This document shows positions 1 through 10,759 of a DNA stretch of 46,429 bases, piece after piece. The translations under genes were made by a program, and so were the position numbers. How positions within the stretch are numbered: the first letter of the stretch is position 1; each line of letters opens with the position of its first letter. The notes beneath the pieces were generated by a model. It saw nothing but the letters and a program-made list of their open reading frames with translations, had not been told where the DNA came from and made no database searches. The stretch is from Welwitschia mirabilis (lineage: Eukaryota; Gnetophyta; Gnetopsida; Welwitschiales), in NCBI GenBank assembly GCA_051453625.1, contig JBOZIK010000001.1:231349384-231395812 (forward strand), read 5' to 3'.

Positions 1-455
1 CAAAGACCACAAGGATTACTTGGAATACAACCTTTACCTAATCCTAATGAAGTAAAAAAGATTGTAAGCTTGTAAAAAGAAGTGGAAATGATACAACAAC
101 TTATACCTAAAAGGCTTTAACATCTTAAAATGATAAGAATGAAGAAGAAGAATAGGGTATTAAAATCTTATAGAATCATACTTTTCCTTCTCCTTTAAAT
201 GATAATAAAAGAAAACATTTTAAGATAAAGGTAAAAAACTTGCTATCCCTTAGCTTGATAGATTAAATGTTAATCCTACCTTTGATAAGCATTTTAAAGC
301 CGTAATGTAAAATGTGAGCATAAATCTACCATTTTAAAAACTTTTGCAAGATAATTCTAAATATTATAAGTTGTGAGAATATCTAATTAGGAGGAAATAA
401 AAATAAACTATATCTAGTAAAGTCTTCCACCAACTTAGTTTTACAAAAATGTTCA
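1..455 (+). pseudogene. Gag C-terminal tail and gag-protease linker, element 1
   Basis: No conserved domain is readable here, but the DNA aligns with 11827-12390 of element 2. Both start with a QRPQ-coding stretch followed by a QPLxNPN-type stretch, then an acidic AAGAAG-rich region and a PFxK-like patch. That alignment places it between the gag zinc knuckle and the protease. Several stops interrupt every frame. Confidence 0.6.
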
Positions 456-926
456 AAGTTTAAAGAGCCAAGGGTAGCAATAGTTAGTATTACATTAGAA
501 GGGAATAAAAGAATTAAGAGTTCCCTAATTGATATAAAAATGAGTGTTAATATTATACCTTTACACATTTGTCAATGACTTAGTTTGGAAAGTAGAATTA
601 AGCCCATAAGGATTGTCTTAGGATTAGTAGATACATTAGTAAAGAAACCTTTAGGAGTAATCAAAGATTTGATGATTTAAATTAAAGAAGCATTATATCT
701 AATAGATGTGGTTGTGATCAAAGTTGAATATAATAGAGGTTATCTATTACTTCTAAGTAGAGCTTTATGTGCAACAACCCATTATATTATCGATACTAAA
801 ACCATAATGATGAAATGTCACTTAGAAAATAAGAAGTTTACCATTAAAGTATTTAATACTGCTAAAAAGGATTTAGATGACAAGTTAAATATTAGAGGAG
901 AAATTAAGCTAAGTCTATTTTTATAG
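456..926 (+). pseudogene. Athila-type aspartic protease, element 1 (decayed)
   Basis: Retroviral-type aspartic protease that would cleave the Gag-Pol polyprotein. One frame runs from the SITLEGNKRI region through LIDIKMSVNIIP (Asp codon at 531) to a C-terminal region with VEYNRGYLLLLSRAL and HYIIDTKT, matching the LxLGRPFLAT and IDxxxGxL parts of the family. The active-site triplet normally D-L/S-G is D-I-K, so the Gly position is lost. In-frame stops are TGA near 577 and TAA at 678-680. The second stop is CAA in the paralogous copy (12622-12624). The ATG at 708 is an internal Met, not a separate gene. Confidence 0.8.
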
Positions 927-1470
927 CATCATCCACTTAAAAAAAGATGATTAATGCTTCATGAGCCTACCTTATTTGATAATCCACTTAAAGTAAAATA
1001 CTTGAAAGCTTTCAATGATGATTAACTTAACTATAAGCATTTAGGTATCAACTATTTTAATTAAGAGAGTAGAGAAATTGAAACTATAAACTACATAGAA
1101 GTCTAAAATCTAAACAAAATTAAGATTTCTTATTTTGAGAAAGGTCATCCACCCAAGTCATCCAGACAAAAGTCTAAGACGATAGTCAATTTTGATAAAA
1201 TTTTAACAGAAAATAAATCTGAGACATATATCTAGTGGACTAAAATATATCTTTTTGTGTGATGATTAAAATAAACCTTTGCTAATAAATGATAATATTT
1301 TTCCTTAACAAGATTTAATTTTAATCTCACTTTTAAAATCTAAGTTTAATGTGTTTACTTAGTTTCTTAAAGATTTAACAGCCATTCCTACCTCCATTGT
1401 TCAATATAAAATCTATCTTGAGGATAATGTAAAATCTATTAGGAAACCCTAATGTAAACTAAATCTAACC
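927..1470 (+). pseudogene. Protease-RT linker, element 1
   Basis: Low-conservation linker between protease and RT. It aligns with 12813-13180 of element 2 (shared HHPLK-coding patch near 930 and 12855, and a shared CDxxKxKxFA-like patch near 1255 and 13078). A GTCATCC motif occurs twice near 1145-1165. The alignment to element 2 stops near 1355, which marks the left breakpoint of the RT-integrase deletion in element 2. Confidence 0.55.
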
Positions 1471-2250
1471 ATTAAATAAGTCATAAAAGATGAAATAATT
1501 AAATTAATGGATGTTGAAATTATTTATGACATAGTTAATAATGAGTGGATTAGACCTTTGATGATAGCACCTGGGAAAGATGGGAAGTGGAGAGTGTGTA
1601 TTAATTTTAGAAAATTAAATGAAGTAAATAATAAAGACAATTATTCTTTATATTTCCTTGACCAAATACTTGATAGAATCCAAGGACATGCTTTTTATTG
1701 CTTTTTTGATGGGTATAATGATTATAATCAAGTTTGTATTGCTAGTGAGAATCAGGATAAAATTACTTTTACTTTACTATTCAAAACTTCATCTTTAGAT
1801 GCATGCCTTTTAGGAATTGCAATACTCTTGGTACTTTTTAACATGCAATGATGGGTATCTTTTCGGAAATGTTAGAGGATTTAATTGAAATTTTTATGGA
1901 CAACTTCTCAATCTATGGTGAAAACTTTAAACAAATATTAGAAAGGTTAGAGAAAGTCCTTGATAGATGTATTGATAGTGGATTACATTTAAGTTGGGAG
2001 TAGAGTTTATTTTTAGTTGATAAGAGAATTATATTAGGTCACCACATTTCTAATAAAGGAATCAAGATAGATCTTGAAAAAGTTATTATCATTAAAAACA
2101 TAACTCATCCAATAAATGTAAAACAAGTTCAATCTTTCCTTAGTCCTTACGGTTTTTATCATCATTTTATTTAAGATCATGCTAAAATTTGTAAACCCCT
2201 TTACTCTTTCCTTAAAAAAGAAGCTAAATCTCATTGTGATGAATCTTTTT
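1471..2250 (+). pseudogene. Athila-type reverse transcriptase, element 1 (catalytically dead)
   Basis: Would copy element RNA into DNA. Visible motifs in order: NNEWIRPLMIAPGKDGKWR, VCINFRKLN, FLDQILDRIQGHAFYCFFDG (first catalytic Asp kept), YNQVCIA, then after a frameshift near 1785 CMPFRNCNTLGTF and the active-site block FMDNFSIYG at 1893-1910. The family has two consecutive Asp there. The second is Asn (GAC AAC), a G-to-A type change that should abolish activity. A TAA at 1839-1841 stands where the family has Gln. The connection segment GHHISNKGIKID and SFLSPYGFYHHFI follows, with more TAG/TAA stops. The only long open stretch is 1507-1851. Confidence 0.88.
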
Positions 2251-2269
2251 ATCTTACTTTTGACACACT

Positions 2270-2690
2270 TAAAGATAAAATCTCCTCCATACCTATTGTA
2301 ATGGGACCCAATTGGAATAAAAATTTTAAGTTAATGTGTGATTTTAATAATATTGCCATGGGTGGGGTGCTTGAATAAAAATATGAAAATGATTTTAGCG
2401 TTATATCTTATTATAGCAAAACTCTGTCTGAAGCTTAAGTGAATTATAATATTGCTAAGAAAAAAATGTTAGAATAGCCATCTATCTTGATATTCTTAAA
2501 CATTATCTTTTAGGATTTCATAAAAATATTTATAATGATCATATAATAATTTGATACCTCATGATCAAGAATGATTCTAGTACTAAACTCATTAGATGGA
2601 TCCTCCTCATGCAATAATTTAATTAACCATCATTAATAAAGTAAGGAAGCATAATAGTATAGCAAATTATTTTTCATGTCTTTCTTCCTC
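2270..2690 (+). pseudogene. Athila-type RNase H, element 1 (decayed)
   Basis: RNase H would degrade RNA in the RNA:DNA hybrid. The frame reads FKLMCDFNNIAMGGVLE, then a stop where Gln is expected, then SYYSKTLSEA, another TAA where Gln is expected, VNYNIAKKKML, HYLLGFHKNIYNDH, and LIRWILLMQ. The first catalytic Asp (MCD) is visible; the normal MCDASD block is MCDFNN. The order immediately after RT is the gypsy order. Stops and indels make it non-functional. Confidence 0.82.
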
Positions 2691-2759
2691 TCTTGATGAT
2701 CTTATAATTAATGATATTTTTCTTGATGAACAAGATTTTGCTATATATTCTACTCATTC

Positions 2760-4020
2760 TTCTCCTTGGTATGCTAACACTGTTAATTATCTTATTACCA
2801 TTAAAACACCTTAACATTGGACTTATAATCAAAGAAAATCCTTTTACTATAAAATAGGCGATTATGAATAGATAAAGCCACATCTTTACCATAGGTGCAA
2901 AGACCAAATAATGCAAAAATATGTGCCCGAATGGAAAAAATAAAAAATTCATCATCTTTGCCATAGTAGTATTTGTGAAGATCATTTTAGTGGATAGAAA
3001 ATATCTATGAAAATCCTTCACTCTAGTTTTTATTGTCTTAATATTTTTTAGGACTCTTTTAATTTTGCTAGAAAATGTGATGCTTGTCAACATTATGGTA
3101 GCTTATTCATTTTCAAGAGATGCCCCTCAAACCTATTCTTGAATATAAATCTTTTGATTATTAGGAAATTGATTTTATAGATCCTATTAAACCACCTTGT
3201 AATAATAAGAACTACATTTTAATGGTTATTGATTATGTTACTAAATAGGGTTGAAGCTATTTTTAGTTCTATGAATGATGCCTGAACTATTTGTACTTTT
3301 CTTAGAATTTATACTTTCTAATGATTTAATTTTTCTAGAATTATCATGAGTGATCAAAGAAATCATTTCATTAATAAATGTTTTAGGAAACTTCTTTTAT
3401 TCATTGGAATAGAACATAGAATAGATTATGCTTATCATCCACTAACCAACGGTCAAGCTAGAAATGTAAATACAGAAATAAAGAAAATGCTATAAAAACT
3501 TCTCTTTATTAATATAAAATCTTGGGATTTTCATCTTAATAATATTCTTTGGGCTTACCATATTACTTGGCATAACTCTCTTGATTTTTACCTAATTAAC
3601 TTGTATATGGAAAGGTTTGTGTTTTACATGTTGATTTGTGTTATAACTCCTATCTATCTTCTTATTAACTTAATCTTATAAACCTTCATGAGAATCTTAA
3701 ACATAGATCAGCCCAACTATATCACTTATATGAAAAGCGTATCCATGCCATACATCATTAACTAATTCATAAAGCCCAAGATAAGTTTAAACATGATAAA
3801 AAATTACTTCATAAAAAGTTTGAACCTGGTTAACTTATCCTCTTATACAAAACTAAAGTACATCTTTTGAATAAAAAATTAACCTTTAAATGTTATTTTC
3901 TTATCTTATAAAGAAAGTACATTCTAATGGCTCTATTGAAATTTTTAACTTAGGAATTAAAGAGAATTAGAAAGTTAATAAACAAAGGTTAAAAATATAT
4001 AAAAGCCCTTTCAATGTAAT
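2760..4020 (+). pseudogene. Athila-type integrase, element 1 (decayed)
   Basis: Integrase would insert element cDNA into the host genome. PWYANTVNYL near 2767 starts the RNase H-IN linker. The HHCC zinc region is visible as HHLCHSSICEDHF and ARKCDACQ (2950-3095). The DDE core includes FDY, a stop replacing Trp (TAG 3162-3164), then EIDFIDP, VIDYVTK, IIMSDQRNHF (second Asp kept) and YHPLTNGQA. The usual Glu after GQx is not obvious. The C-terminal tail with SNGSIEIFNLG runs to about 4020 and is shared with 13694-13800 in element 2. The minus-strand ORF at 2674-3093 is a shadow of this region. Confidence 0.86.
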
Positions 4021-6289
4021 ATTAAACATTGTAGAAGTAATTGTTTTGATGATTTCCCTCAATGAAAAGGACTTCGACTCTATTATTATCTAAATTCTTT
4101 CTTAGCATATTCCTTTAATGTATGTTATGATATCACTTGATCATATTTTAAACTTAACTTATGTCTTTACTTTATAAAGTTTTCATGACTATTATTTGTG
4201 CTTGGGCATTTTTATAGTGACAAGATTGGATACACCCAATCTTAAGACATTTACATATATATGAACTTCATTTTGAAGCAGGATGCCTTTGTGCTTTTAC
4301 TTTTTTTCAATGATGTGAGATCTTTAGTTATTTAGGTGTGTTATTTTCTATCTTTCATCTCACCTATTCACCTTCATTCTTTTTAGTATGTGATCATGTG
4401 GGAATTATTTCTTTTCAAAAAAAGTTAAAATTAAAATGATCATGATCTATTGTATTTATGCTTAAATACATGGTAACCATGATGTCCTACCATACTAGGA
4501 TAAATTTTTGTAAAATAAACCTTTGGTAATGTTGTAAGCTATGAGAGCTCCACTAAGGGGGTCAGCTGGGTATGCTTCATGGGTCCTTACTTTTCTGACT
4601 GTGGCTATGATCCCCTTATTATGAAAAGTAGTGATAAAACTTCAAGGCTATAAGATTAATGGAGTACCTAGTTTTATCAAAGGCATTACTTATGTTCTAT
4701 ACTCTTAGTAATCTTACATAAACATTTCACTTTTGAGGATTTAGGTGTATTTTTGGGTGTGAGCAGGTGAGTTTATTTATGAGCAACTTTTGATCTTATC
4801 ATTCTTTATTCTAAGTACTTAATCTTAGGTGTCATCATAATCATTACCTTATTGAGTGAAACTTTATGGAGTCAATATGTTTTATCATGCATTGTTACTC
4901 AGGTGGCTTTATGATATCTTTCAAGGGAGTTTGCTAGGTTAGAATTAAGGATATGTAAGCCATCTTTTTTATGTTCCTTATGTCCATTTTTGTTTTTCTT
5001 TTCTTTGATTCTTTAGTGTGTTATTTTAAAGACATTTTCATACTTTTTCATTCTAATCTAAAACATTATCATTTAGTAGTTTCCTTGTTATTATTTATGT
5101 TATTTATTTCAATACTAAGTTGATTTTCTTTTATCATTTTAATTAGCCTATCTTCTCTTATTCTTCATGATTTTTATTAGTTTTCTTTACATTTTTTAGA
5201 GTTTTACATATTTTTTGGATTATTTATTAGTTGAGCATATTTGTTTAGCTTTTTTTTGATAGCTTTCATCATACTCAGTACATTTTTCATTGCCTAATCT
5301 TTCAATCCTTTTACATTTTCCTCTTCATCTTCATTCATAATGACTCTTCATCATTTCCAATTTTTTTGGATCTTTCTGATACATTCTGAGATCTCCAAGA
5401 TAATATCTAATCCTAACTTATTTGGATAACATTTTAAATTTTTTAAATTATTTAAAGTCTTGTCATCCACCTAGTTATATAAATGACACTAAGAATGACA
5501 TTAGAATTTTTTGTAATAATCATTCTAGGGCTGTTGTCTAAATGACAATGTGATAAAACTATGGCTTGACTTATTTTTCCTCATTTTTCTTCTATTCTCT
5601 ATCATTTCCACTTATTCTCTCAAGAGATAATAATGCCCTGGATCCCTGCTAATGTGCTGGAATATTCCTGAGTCAAAATCATCTATAAGATTTTTATATT
5701 TCAGTAAATTCTTCAAAATAAGGTTATTTTTCTCTCCCTCATTTTTAAAAAAAATTTCTCCTCTTTTTTAGCTTTCAATGTGTAGTTTTTAGATATGTTG
5801 TTTAGTTTTTTAAGTGATTCTATTAATAAGTTAGGGATCTAGTTTTCATCACGTATTTTACAAGTTATGATGAATTATGCATTTTATAAGGTAGAATTAG
5901 ATTTTTCACTTTAAACCTCATTTTCTTGCAAACTATAAATTAAAACATTGTGATCCTTTAGGGATAATTGATTAGTAGAATGTGCTCTACATTTATAGTA
6001 GATTATGTTTTTCATTTGAGCATTTTTCATTTTTCACTTTATGTGGGGCCCACCTAAAATATGCATTTCAACGTTTTTTCATGTTTTATGTTTTCCTTTA
6101 CACAAATAGTTAATATAAGACATGTTGATACTTTTAAAAGGGGAGGAGGCCACAACATATTTTCATGATTTTTATAGATTTTAAACAAGTTTATGGGGTT
6201 GTTTCAAGCATTCACATGATATATTTTAACTATATTAAATTGATTTCATGTGATGTATTATGACTGAATAGGCCATGCACACATAGAGC
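4021..6289 (+). other. Element 1 post-pol non-coding region
   Basis: About 2.3 kb without readable coding sequence. It is colinear with 13800-16140 of element 2. Shared landmarks are a TTATAGTGACAAGATTGGAT-like stretch (near 4213, cf. 13901), CATGGT-ACCATGATGTC (4470-4488, cf. 15024-15041), GGAACTCCA/GAGCTCCA (near 4545 and 15109), and a G-rich tract GGGGAGGAGG near 6139, cf. GGTGGGGGGAAAGGG near 15927. The G-rich tract could be an internal polypurine tract upstream of the extra ORF; that is inference. Confidence 0.6.
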
Positions 6290-7400
6290 TATATAGGTCA
6301 AGGTTGAGGCCAAGGTTGTCGAGTAGGAGACAAGCTTGTTAGCACCACTAGAGATCATGTGTGCAGAGCCGATATACCATCCACCTTAACATGCTTTTCT
6401 CTCACTATTTAGTTCGATACTATTCATGTTGAGAGATATTTTGAGGATTTCATAAGCAGATTAGACCTAAAGGTAGATTAAAAGCTCATAGATTTACAAC
6501 TCTGGTGGATCTTAGATGCATGGGGAGTATACTGTGTATCTAAGATGAGGGAGTCTTATGACATGATGCATATAGAGCATTATCCCAATGCTTATGGGTA
6601 GTTTGTGGATATGATTGTAGCTCCGATTTGGGACCATTTGATTACTATCCTTTCAAACCACATTGTAGTAGTGATAGATCTTAGTGGTATTGGAAGCACT
6701 CATATACATTCAACCAATGGGATAGAGGAGCACTATACATAGAGTACAATACTAGATATTTTAGCTGATTTAACTATGGATAGGTAGGGTGTTTTGGTTA
6801 CATAGTTAACTTCTAACTATTAGATTTTGCATAGAGAACTAATCCATAACATTAGTCCATCCTTCAATAATAGTTATGCTATGGTTGTGCATTTTCAGAT
6901 TTTAGCAGTGTTCAAGTAGGGTAAGCAAATGGACTTACCTTTCTTTATCTAGAGGATATTCAGGTCTATGATTGAGGCATGTTATCTTTAGATTTTAGGA
7001 TATCCATGCCTCTTTCCAATCATGCTCAGATGCTTTAGTATACTAGAGCCTATAGGCAAGTAATGATATACACATATATAGGCTTTGGCTTGTTACTTGT
7101 AGGACATAAGAGTCTAGGTACTAGGAGAAGCAGAGAGACCTCATGTATAGATACCTATGGTTGGTGTTTCTACAGAGTAGATTCAGGCCTTCCTAGCAAA
7201 GACTACTGAGACCATCAGAGGGATCATATACTAAAGCATCTCTACATTAGAGTAGAGGATCCAAAAAATTAAGAGGAGAGTATAACCCACCAAAGAGTAT
7301 CTAGTGGATATGTGATAGCACATCTTACAGATAGCACACAGTGTGATCGTAGACCTCTTAGAGACCATTTGAATACAAGAAGACAAGATGACGTAGATGA
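6290..7400 (+). pseudogene. Extra ORF between integrase and 3' LTR (env-position/plant transposon-type protein), decayed
   Basis: A coding-like stretch with more G+C than its surroundings. One frame starting before 6413 (FDTIHVERYFEDFIS) stays aligned for about 640 bp to about 7056 without an indel, interrupted by about ten stops, all TAA or TAG. Readable segments include LWWILDAWGVYCVSKMRESY, VDMIVAPIWDHLI, KQMDLPFFI and LGYPCLFPIMLRCF. After a frameshift, 7160-7400 reads as a heptad-like, coiled-coil-like tail. The layout (MDLPxxI, a G-Y-P/L block, C-terminal coiled coil) resembles the protein often found downstream of pol in Athila-like elements and annotated as putative plant transposon protein or env-like. 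I recall that resemblance and did not search it; its function is unknown. Element 2 lacks this block. Confidence 0.55.
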
Positions 7401-8049
7401 TTATGATATTTCTTAACCACTGTTTCTCTATAGTTCTTAAGTATTCTTCCTCTTCTCCTTCTCTACTTGAGCCTATTACCCACCAAGAGTTCAACATGAT
7501 TAGATGAGGGAAGTGACTTCTTATTATTGTATTTTTATATCCTTTCTTCATGTATTGTATAAAACTCATGATTAATATACAGACATCTTATTTTTGAGTA
7601 TCTTCATGATGCATATTTTTATTGCTAGATATCATGCATATTTTTATATATCATTTTTGACACTTCATGATGAGGATTATTTATGTTGTACATAATTATC
7701 TTTTATCTACTATACATTTTAGTAGGGGGTTATTAATTATTAGTATATTTAATGTTTATCTTTATAAAATCTTTTTTCATAAGATTCTTTTTTTAAGAAT
7801 ATTTTTTAGCTTGTTATCTCCTTCATTGTCTAAACAACCACTAGGACTATAGTACAACCAGTTGTATTATACAAGTAAAACATTTAGTAATCTATTTTTG
7901 AGATTTCTATTTCATATTCTAAGATTCTTGAAAATATTTCTAAGTTTATTTCATAGTCCTCTAATTGATTTATTATTAGAGAATTTATCTTGCAATCATG
8001 GTCATTTACTTGTTTTTATCAGGGACTAACAAGGTTAACTAGGGGTCTA
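7401..8049 (+). other. Element 1 region between extra ORF and 3' LTR
   Basis: AT-rich, no coding signal. The last 30 bases before the LTR (ending AACTAGGGGTCTA) correspond to the bases before the element 2 3' LTR (ending TAAGTGATGAGCTA). The polypurine tract is poorly preserved in both. Confidence 0.45.
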
Positions 8050-8931
8050 TGTTGCACTACCAAATTGTATGTATGTGATAGGATATCTTGGATAGTTTTA
8101 CAAGACATTAGATAGGTTTATTATGAGTTTTAACAATAATTTAGGCTAAGTTAAATGTCATAAAACATGCAATCTTTATTACATTTAACAGCATTTAAAG
8201 TAATTTATAATAATTCCTATCTAAAGCAATATCCTTATAATCAAAAGGATAATATGATATAATAAATACTTTATAGAACCCGTCATTCACCTAATCATCT
8301 GGATGAATGCATAGATGACAAATACACTTAAGAAAAGAAGGATGCCTACTAAATCAATCTAGTAGCTGATGTGGAACTCTTATGATGTGGCATCATCTCT
8401 TGTGATGTCTGGACAACTAAGAGGATGAAACAAAAATAAATGCTTCATCAAATTTTATCAAACTCTATTCATATGGATTGTATCTTCTTGTAGGTTATTA
8501 GGCTTGTTAGCATGTTTTTTTGTATTTTTTGATTTTAGAGTCTATTTTGTAATAAATACCTCCTCTTCCTTCAACTCTATTTTTATCTTCATTTGTATCA
8601 AAAGTTTCTGTGATAGAAGATCAAACAATTAGAGGTCCATTTATTATTATTGTAGAGATACATCTTCTTTTGGTGTTTGTCTATGTATCCTTCATTAAAA
8701 CATTACTACTTTGTAACATAGATGTTAGTTTATTTTTAATCAAAATGTTGTTTTTCTTTTTATATATTTCATTTTGTGCATCTCCCTTATGGTTTATATT
8801 GCCTCTGATTTAGTGATAGCTTCTTTGGTAATATAGATCATGAGGATAACCTTTGTTAAGGTTGACATTATTAGTTTAGATGCATTACATTTTATTTCCT
8901 AGATTAACTTACATTGTTTTTATACTTTGTT
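8050..8931 (+). repeat. 3' LTR of element 1, left part (split by element 2)
   Basis: Starts TGTTGCACTACCAA, matching the element 2 LTR starts (TGTTGTGCTACCAA, TGTTGCATTGCTAA). Shared internal order: TCATCTGGATGA palindrome (8295-8306), degenerate TATA region AATAAATACCTCC (8551), AGATCAA-CAATTAGAGGTCCAT (near 8618), and the AGGATAACCTTTGTTAAGGTTGA block (near 8844). It breaks off at 8931 exactly where the next LTR begins, about 350 bp short of a full LTR. The missing end is probably 17251-17625. Confidence 0.72.
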
Positions 8932-9382
8932 TGTTGTGCTACCAACTTGTGGTTATTTAATGGGATTTTATGAGTTGTTTTGTAGGAAGTTTACACAGGT
9001 TTAATTGCTATTATGAGGATTTTGGAGATACAAGAGAAAATCTCAGAAATGTAAGATTCTTATTAAGATTTGATGTATTATAGATACTTTTGGATGCACA
9101 AAGCTTTGAAGAAGGATTATTGATAAAAATGCTAAGTTATTTTCAAGAAAATGATTGAAGAAGGCCATCAGGATGATGACTACTGATGTGGACTATTAAG
9201 TCATCATTCTGAGTCATTTTTTATAATGTGTTATCATTCTCTATGTCATCTGGATGACAGTCACAATGACACTGATATGTAACCAACTCTGATAGCGACC
9301 CTTGACTATTTCATCTATTTTTGAATTGTAAATGAGCAGGCCTAACTAAGCCTTTTGTTTGTCCTTTTTTACTATATTTTCT

Positions 9383-9390
9383 TATAAATA
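9383..9390 (+). promoter_or_regulatory. TATA box of element 2 5' LTR
   Basis: TATAAATA followed by AGTTCCCC, about 450 bp inside the LTR. It is matched at the same place in the 3' LTR (16657-16664, TATAAATAAGG). This is the expected U3 promoter position; the activity is inferred. Confidence 0.6.
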
Positions 9391-9696
9391 AGTTCCCCTT
9401 CAAATCTTCTTATCATCTTCATTGCACTGGAAATTCTCGTAACAGGAGATTAAAGGGTGAGAGATCCATCTTGAATGTTACAAAAATACATGCACTTGGT
9501 GGAGGGCTATGTATCCTCCATTGAGACCCAGCTATTTTGTAACTAAGATTCTTGTTACTCTTTCTTAATATAAACCTTGTTTTTCATGTTTACATTGTAT
9601 TTTTTTTATGAGCCTTATATTCTATGTTGCCTTTGACCTAATGACAATATCTTCGATGATATAGATTATCAAGGGCAACCTTTGTTAAGGTTGAAA

Positions 9697-9980
9697 NNNN
9701 NNNNNNNNNNNNNNNNNNNNNNNNNNNNNNNNNNNNNNNNNNNNNNNNNNNNNNNNNNNNNNNNNNNNNNNNNNNNNNNNNNNNNNNNNNNNNNNNNNNN
9801 NNNNNNNNNNNNNNNNNNNNNNNNNNNNNNNNNNNNNNNNNNNNNNNNNNNNNNNNNNNNNNNNNNNNNNNNNNNNNNNNNNNNNNNNNNNNNNNNNNNN
9901 NNNNNNNNNNNNNNNNNNNNNNNNNNNNNNNNNNNNNNNNNNNNNNNNNNNNNNNNNNNNNNNNNNNNNNNNNNNNNNNN
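9697..9980. other. Assembly gap, 284 N
   Basis: Run of N at the end of the element 2 5' LTR. The open reading frames that cross it are artefacts. Confidence 0.99.
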
Positions 9981-10759
9981 CATTACCGAAGAAGGCTATT
10001 GAGGACTACAAGTGTTGTTATCATTCAGGTAAGTATATCAGACCTCTGTTTGATTATTTGTCTATGCGATATTGTATTGTATTAGGAGCTATAGGTTTTC
10101 TATGTGTAGTATTTTATTTTTAATTTTTTGCTTTCAGTTTTCTGTGAAAATTTTATGGTTATTTCCTATGTTGTCCCCATGACAGACAAGATGATAGAGT
10201 GTGATTTTTATTCTTAATTTTTGTATTGTAATTTTTTTGAAATAAATTAGTTTTTATTGTCTTCTGTGATATCTTAATACCTAGGAGAATGTAAATCCTA
10301 TCTTCTATGTTTTCTGCTTTCTATTTTGATTTCTGTTCTATTTCTGTTTTCCTAGTTTCTTTGTGTGTCATCCATTATGTCATCTCCATGACAAATAGGA
10401 TGATAGTTTGTTATTTTTTATCTTATTTTCTATTGTTTATCATTTGCAAGATTATAAATTATGATCAATCTTAAGAATAAATATCAGAGAGAAAGGCTAC
10501 TGATAGAAAAGAACATTAAATAAGAAGTAGTGAACATAGAAAATAAATCAGAAAAATGATCTTTAGGTGTAATAAAACCTTCTTCTAAATTTATTTTTTT
10601 TGAGTTAGATTTACTTAATGGAAATCCTATAAAAAGAGAGAATCAATTTACAATGTTGAGTGCCACTTGTAAGCAAAAATAAGTTGTAGGATCTTATACA
10701 CCTAATGCAAACATTACCCTGAGGGAATTATTAGCCAATACGAAATGAAAAATTTCAAT
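9981..10759 (+). other. Element 2 leader between 5' LTR and gag
   Basis: T-rich leader without coding signal up to about 10490, then the probable start of the gag region (AGAACCAATTTACAATG-like stretch near 10640). It contains two GTCATC...ATGAC type motifs: GTTGTCCCCATGAC at 10170 and GTCATCTCCATGAC at 10379-10392. The part 10120-10450 is similar to 13370-13690, so it occurs twice in the element. No convincing primer-binding site is seen; it may lie in the gap. Confidence 0.6.

Larger units (their letters stand above)
1..8931 (+). mobile_element. Athila-like Ty3/gypsy element 1 (5' end off window, decayed)
   Basis: Decayed LTR retrotransposon read left to right: gag/protease linker, protease, RT, RNase H, integrase, long non-coding region, extra ORF remnant, 3' LTR. 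The protease-RT-RNase H-integrase order is that of Ty3/gypsy. The residue pattern (protease with a long ALIDxxxSVNxMP-type motif, RT with GKWRVCINFRKLN, RNase H-IN linker with PWYANTVNYL) is the Athila type. The 5' LTR and most of gag are off the left edge. Its 3' LTR is split: 8050-8931 here and the remainder near 17251-17625, with element 2 between. Stops and a few frameshifts make it non-functional. Confidence 0.88.
8932..9980 (+). repeat. 5' LTR of element 2 (3' part in assembly gap)
   Basis: Direct repeat of 16179-17250. Shared landmarks are TTTTATGAGTTGTTTTG, ACACAGGTTTAA, GAGGATTTTGGAGATA, AAGAAGGATTATTGATAAAAATG, a GTCATCTGGATGAC palindrome (9245-9258), a TATAAATA box (9383-9390), ATGCACTTGGTGGAGGG and ATCAAGGGCAACCTTTGTTAAGG. 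The last about 284 bp are Ns (9697-9980); the 3' copy has about 274 bp for that part, so the gap length fits the missing LTR end. Confidence 0.85.

Noticed and set aside
2674-3093. 139-codon minus-strand open frame
   Set aside because: It lies antisense to the RNase H-integrase linker and zinc region, which read clearly on the + strand; composition is AT-driven.
4021-6289. Long non-coding RNA gene
   Set aside because: The region is shared by both Athila-like copies as part of the element; there is no evidence of an independent transcript.
6413-7056. Reassigned TAA/TAG codons (alternative genetic code) as explanation of the in-frame stops
   Set aside because: Frameshifts, a TGA in the protease, lost catalytic residues and a direct CAA-to-TAA difference between paralogues all fit decay. 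There is no host gene in the window to support a changed code.
7231-7569. 112-codon minus-strand open frame
   Set aside because: Antisense to the coiled-coil-like tail of the extra ORF; no recognisable content.
8610-8813. Small hydrophobic membrane protein
   Set aside because: T-rich LTR sequence gives Phe/Leu/Ile-rich frames by composition. The same applies to 7667-7852, 36687-36902, 38820-39035 and other AT-rich frames.
9669-10002. Open frames of about 100 codons on both strands
   Set aside because: They consist almost wholly of N; artefacts of the gap. The same applies to frames at 11742-12065, 14071-15095, 21175-21516, 32310-32649 and 43008-43853.
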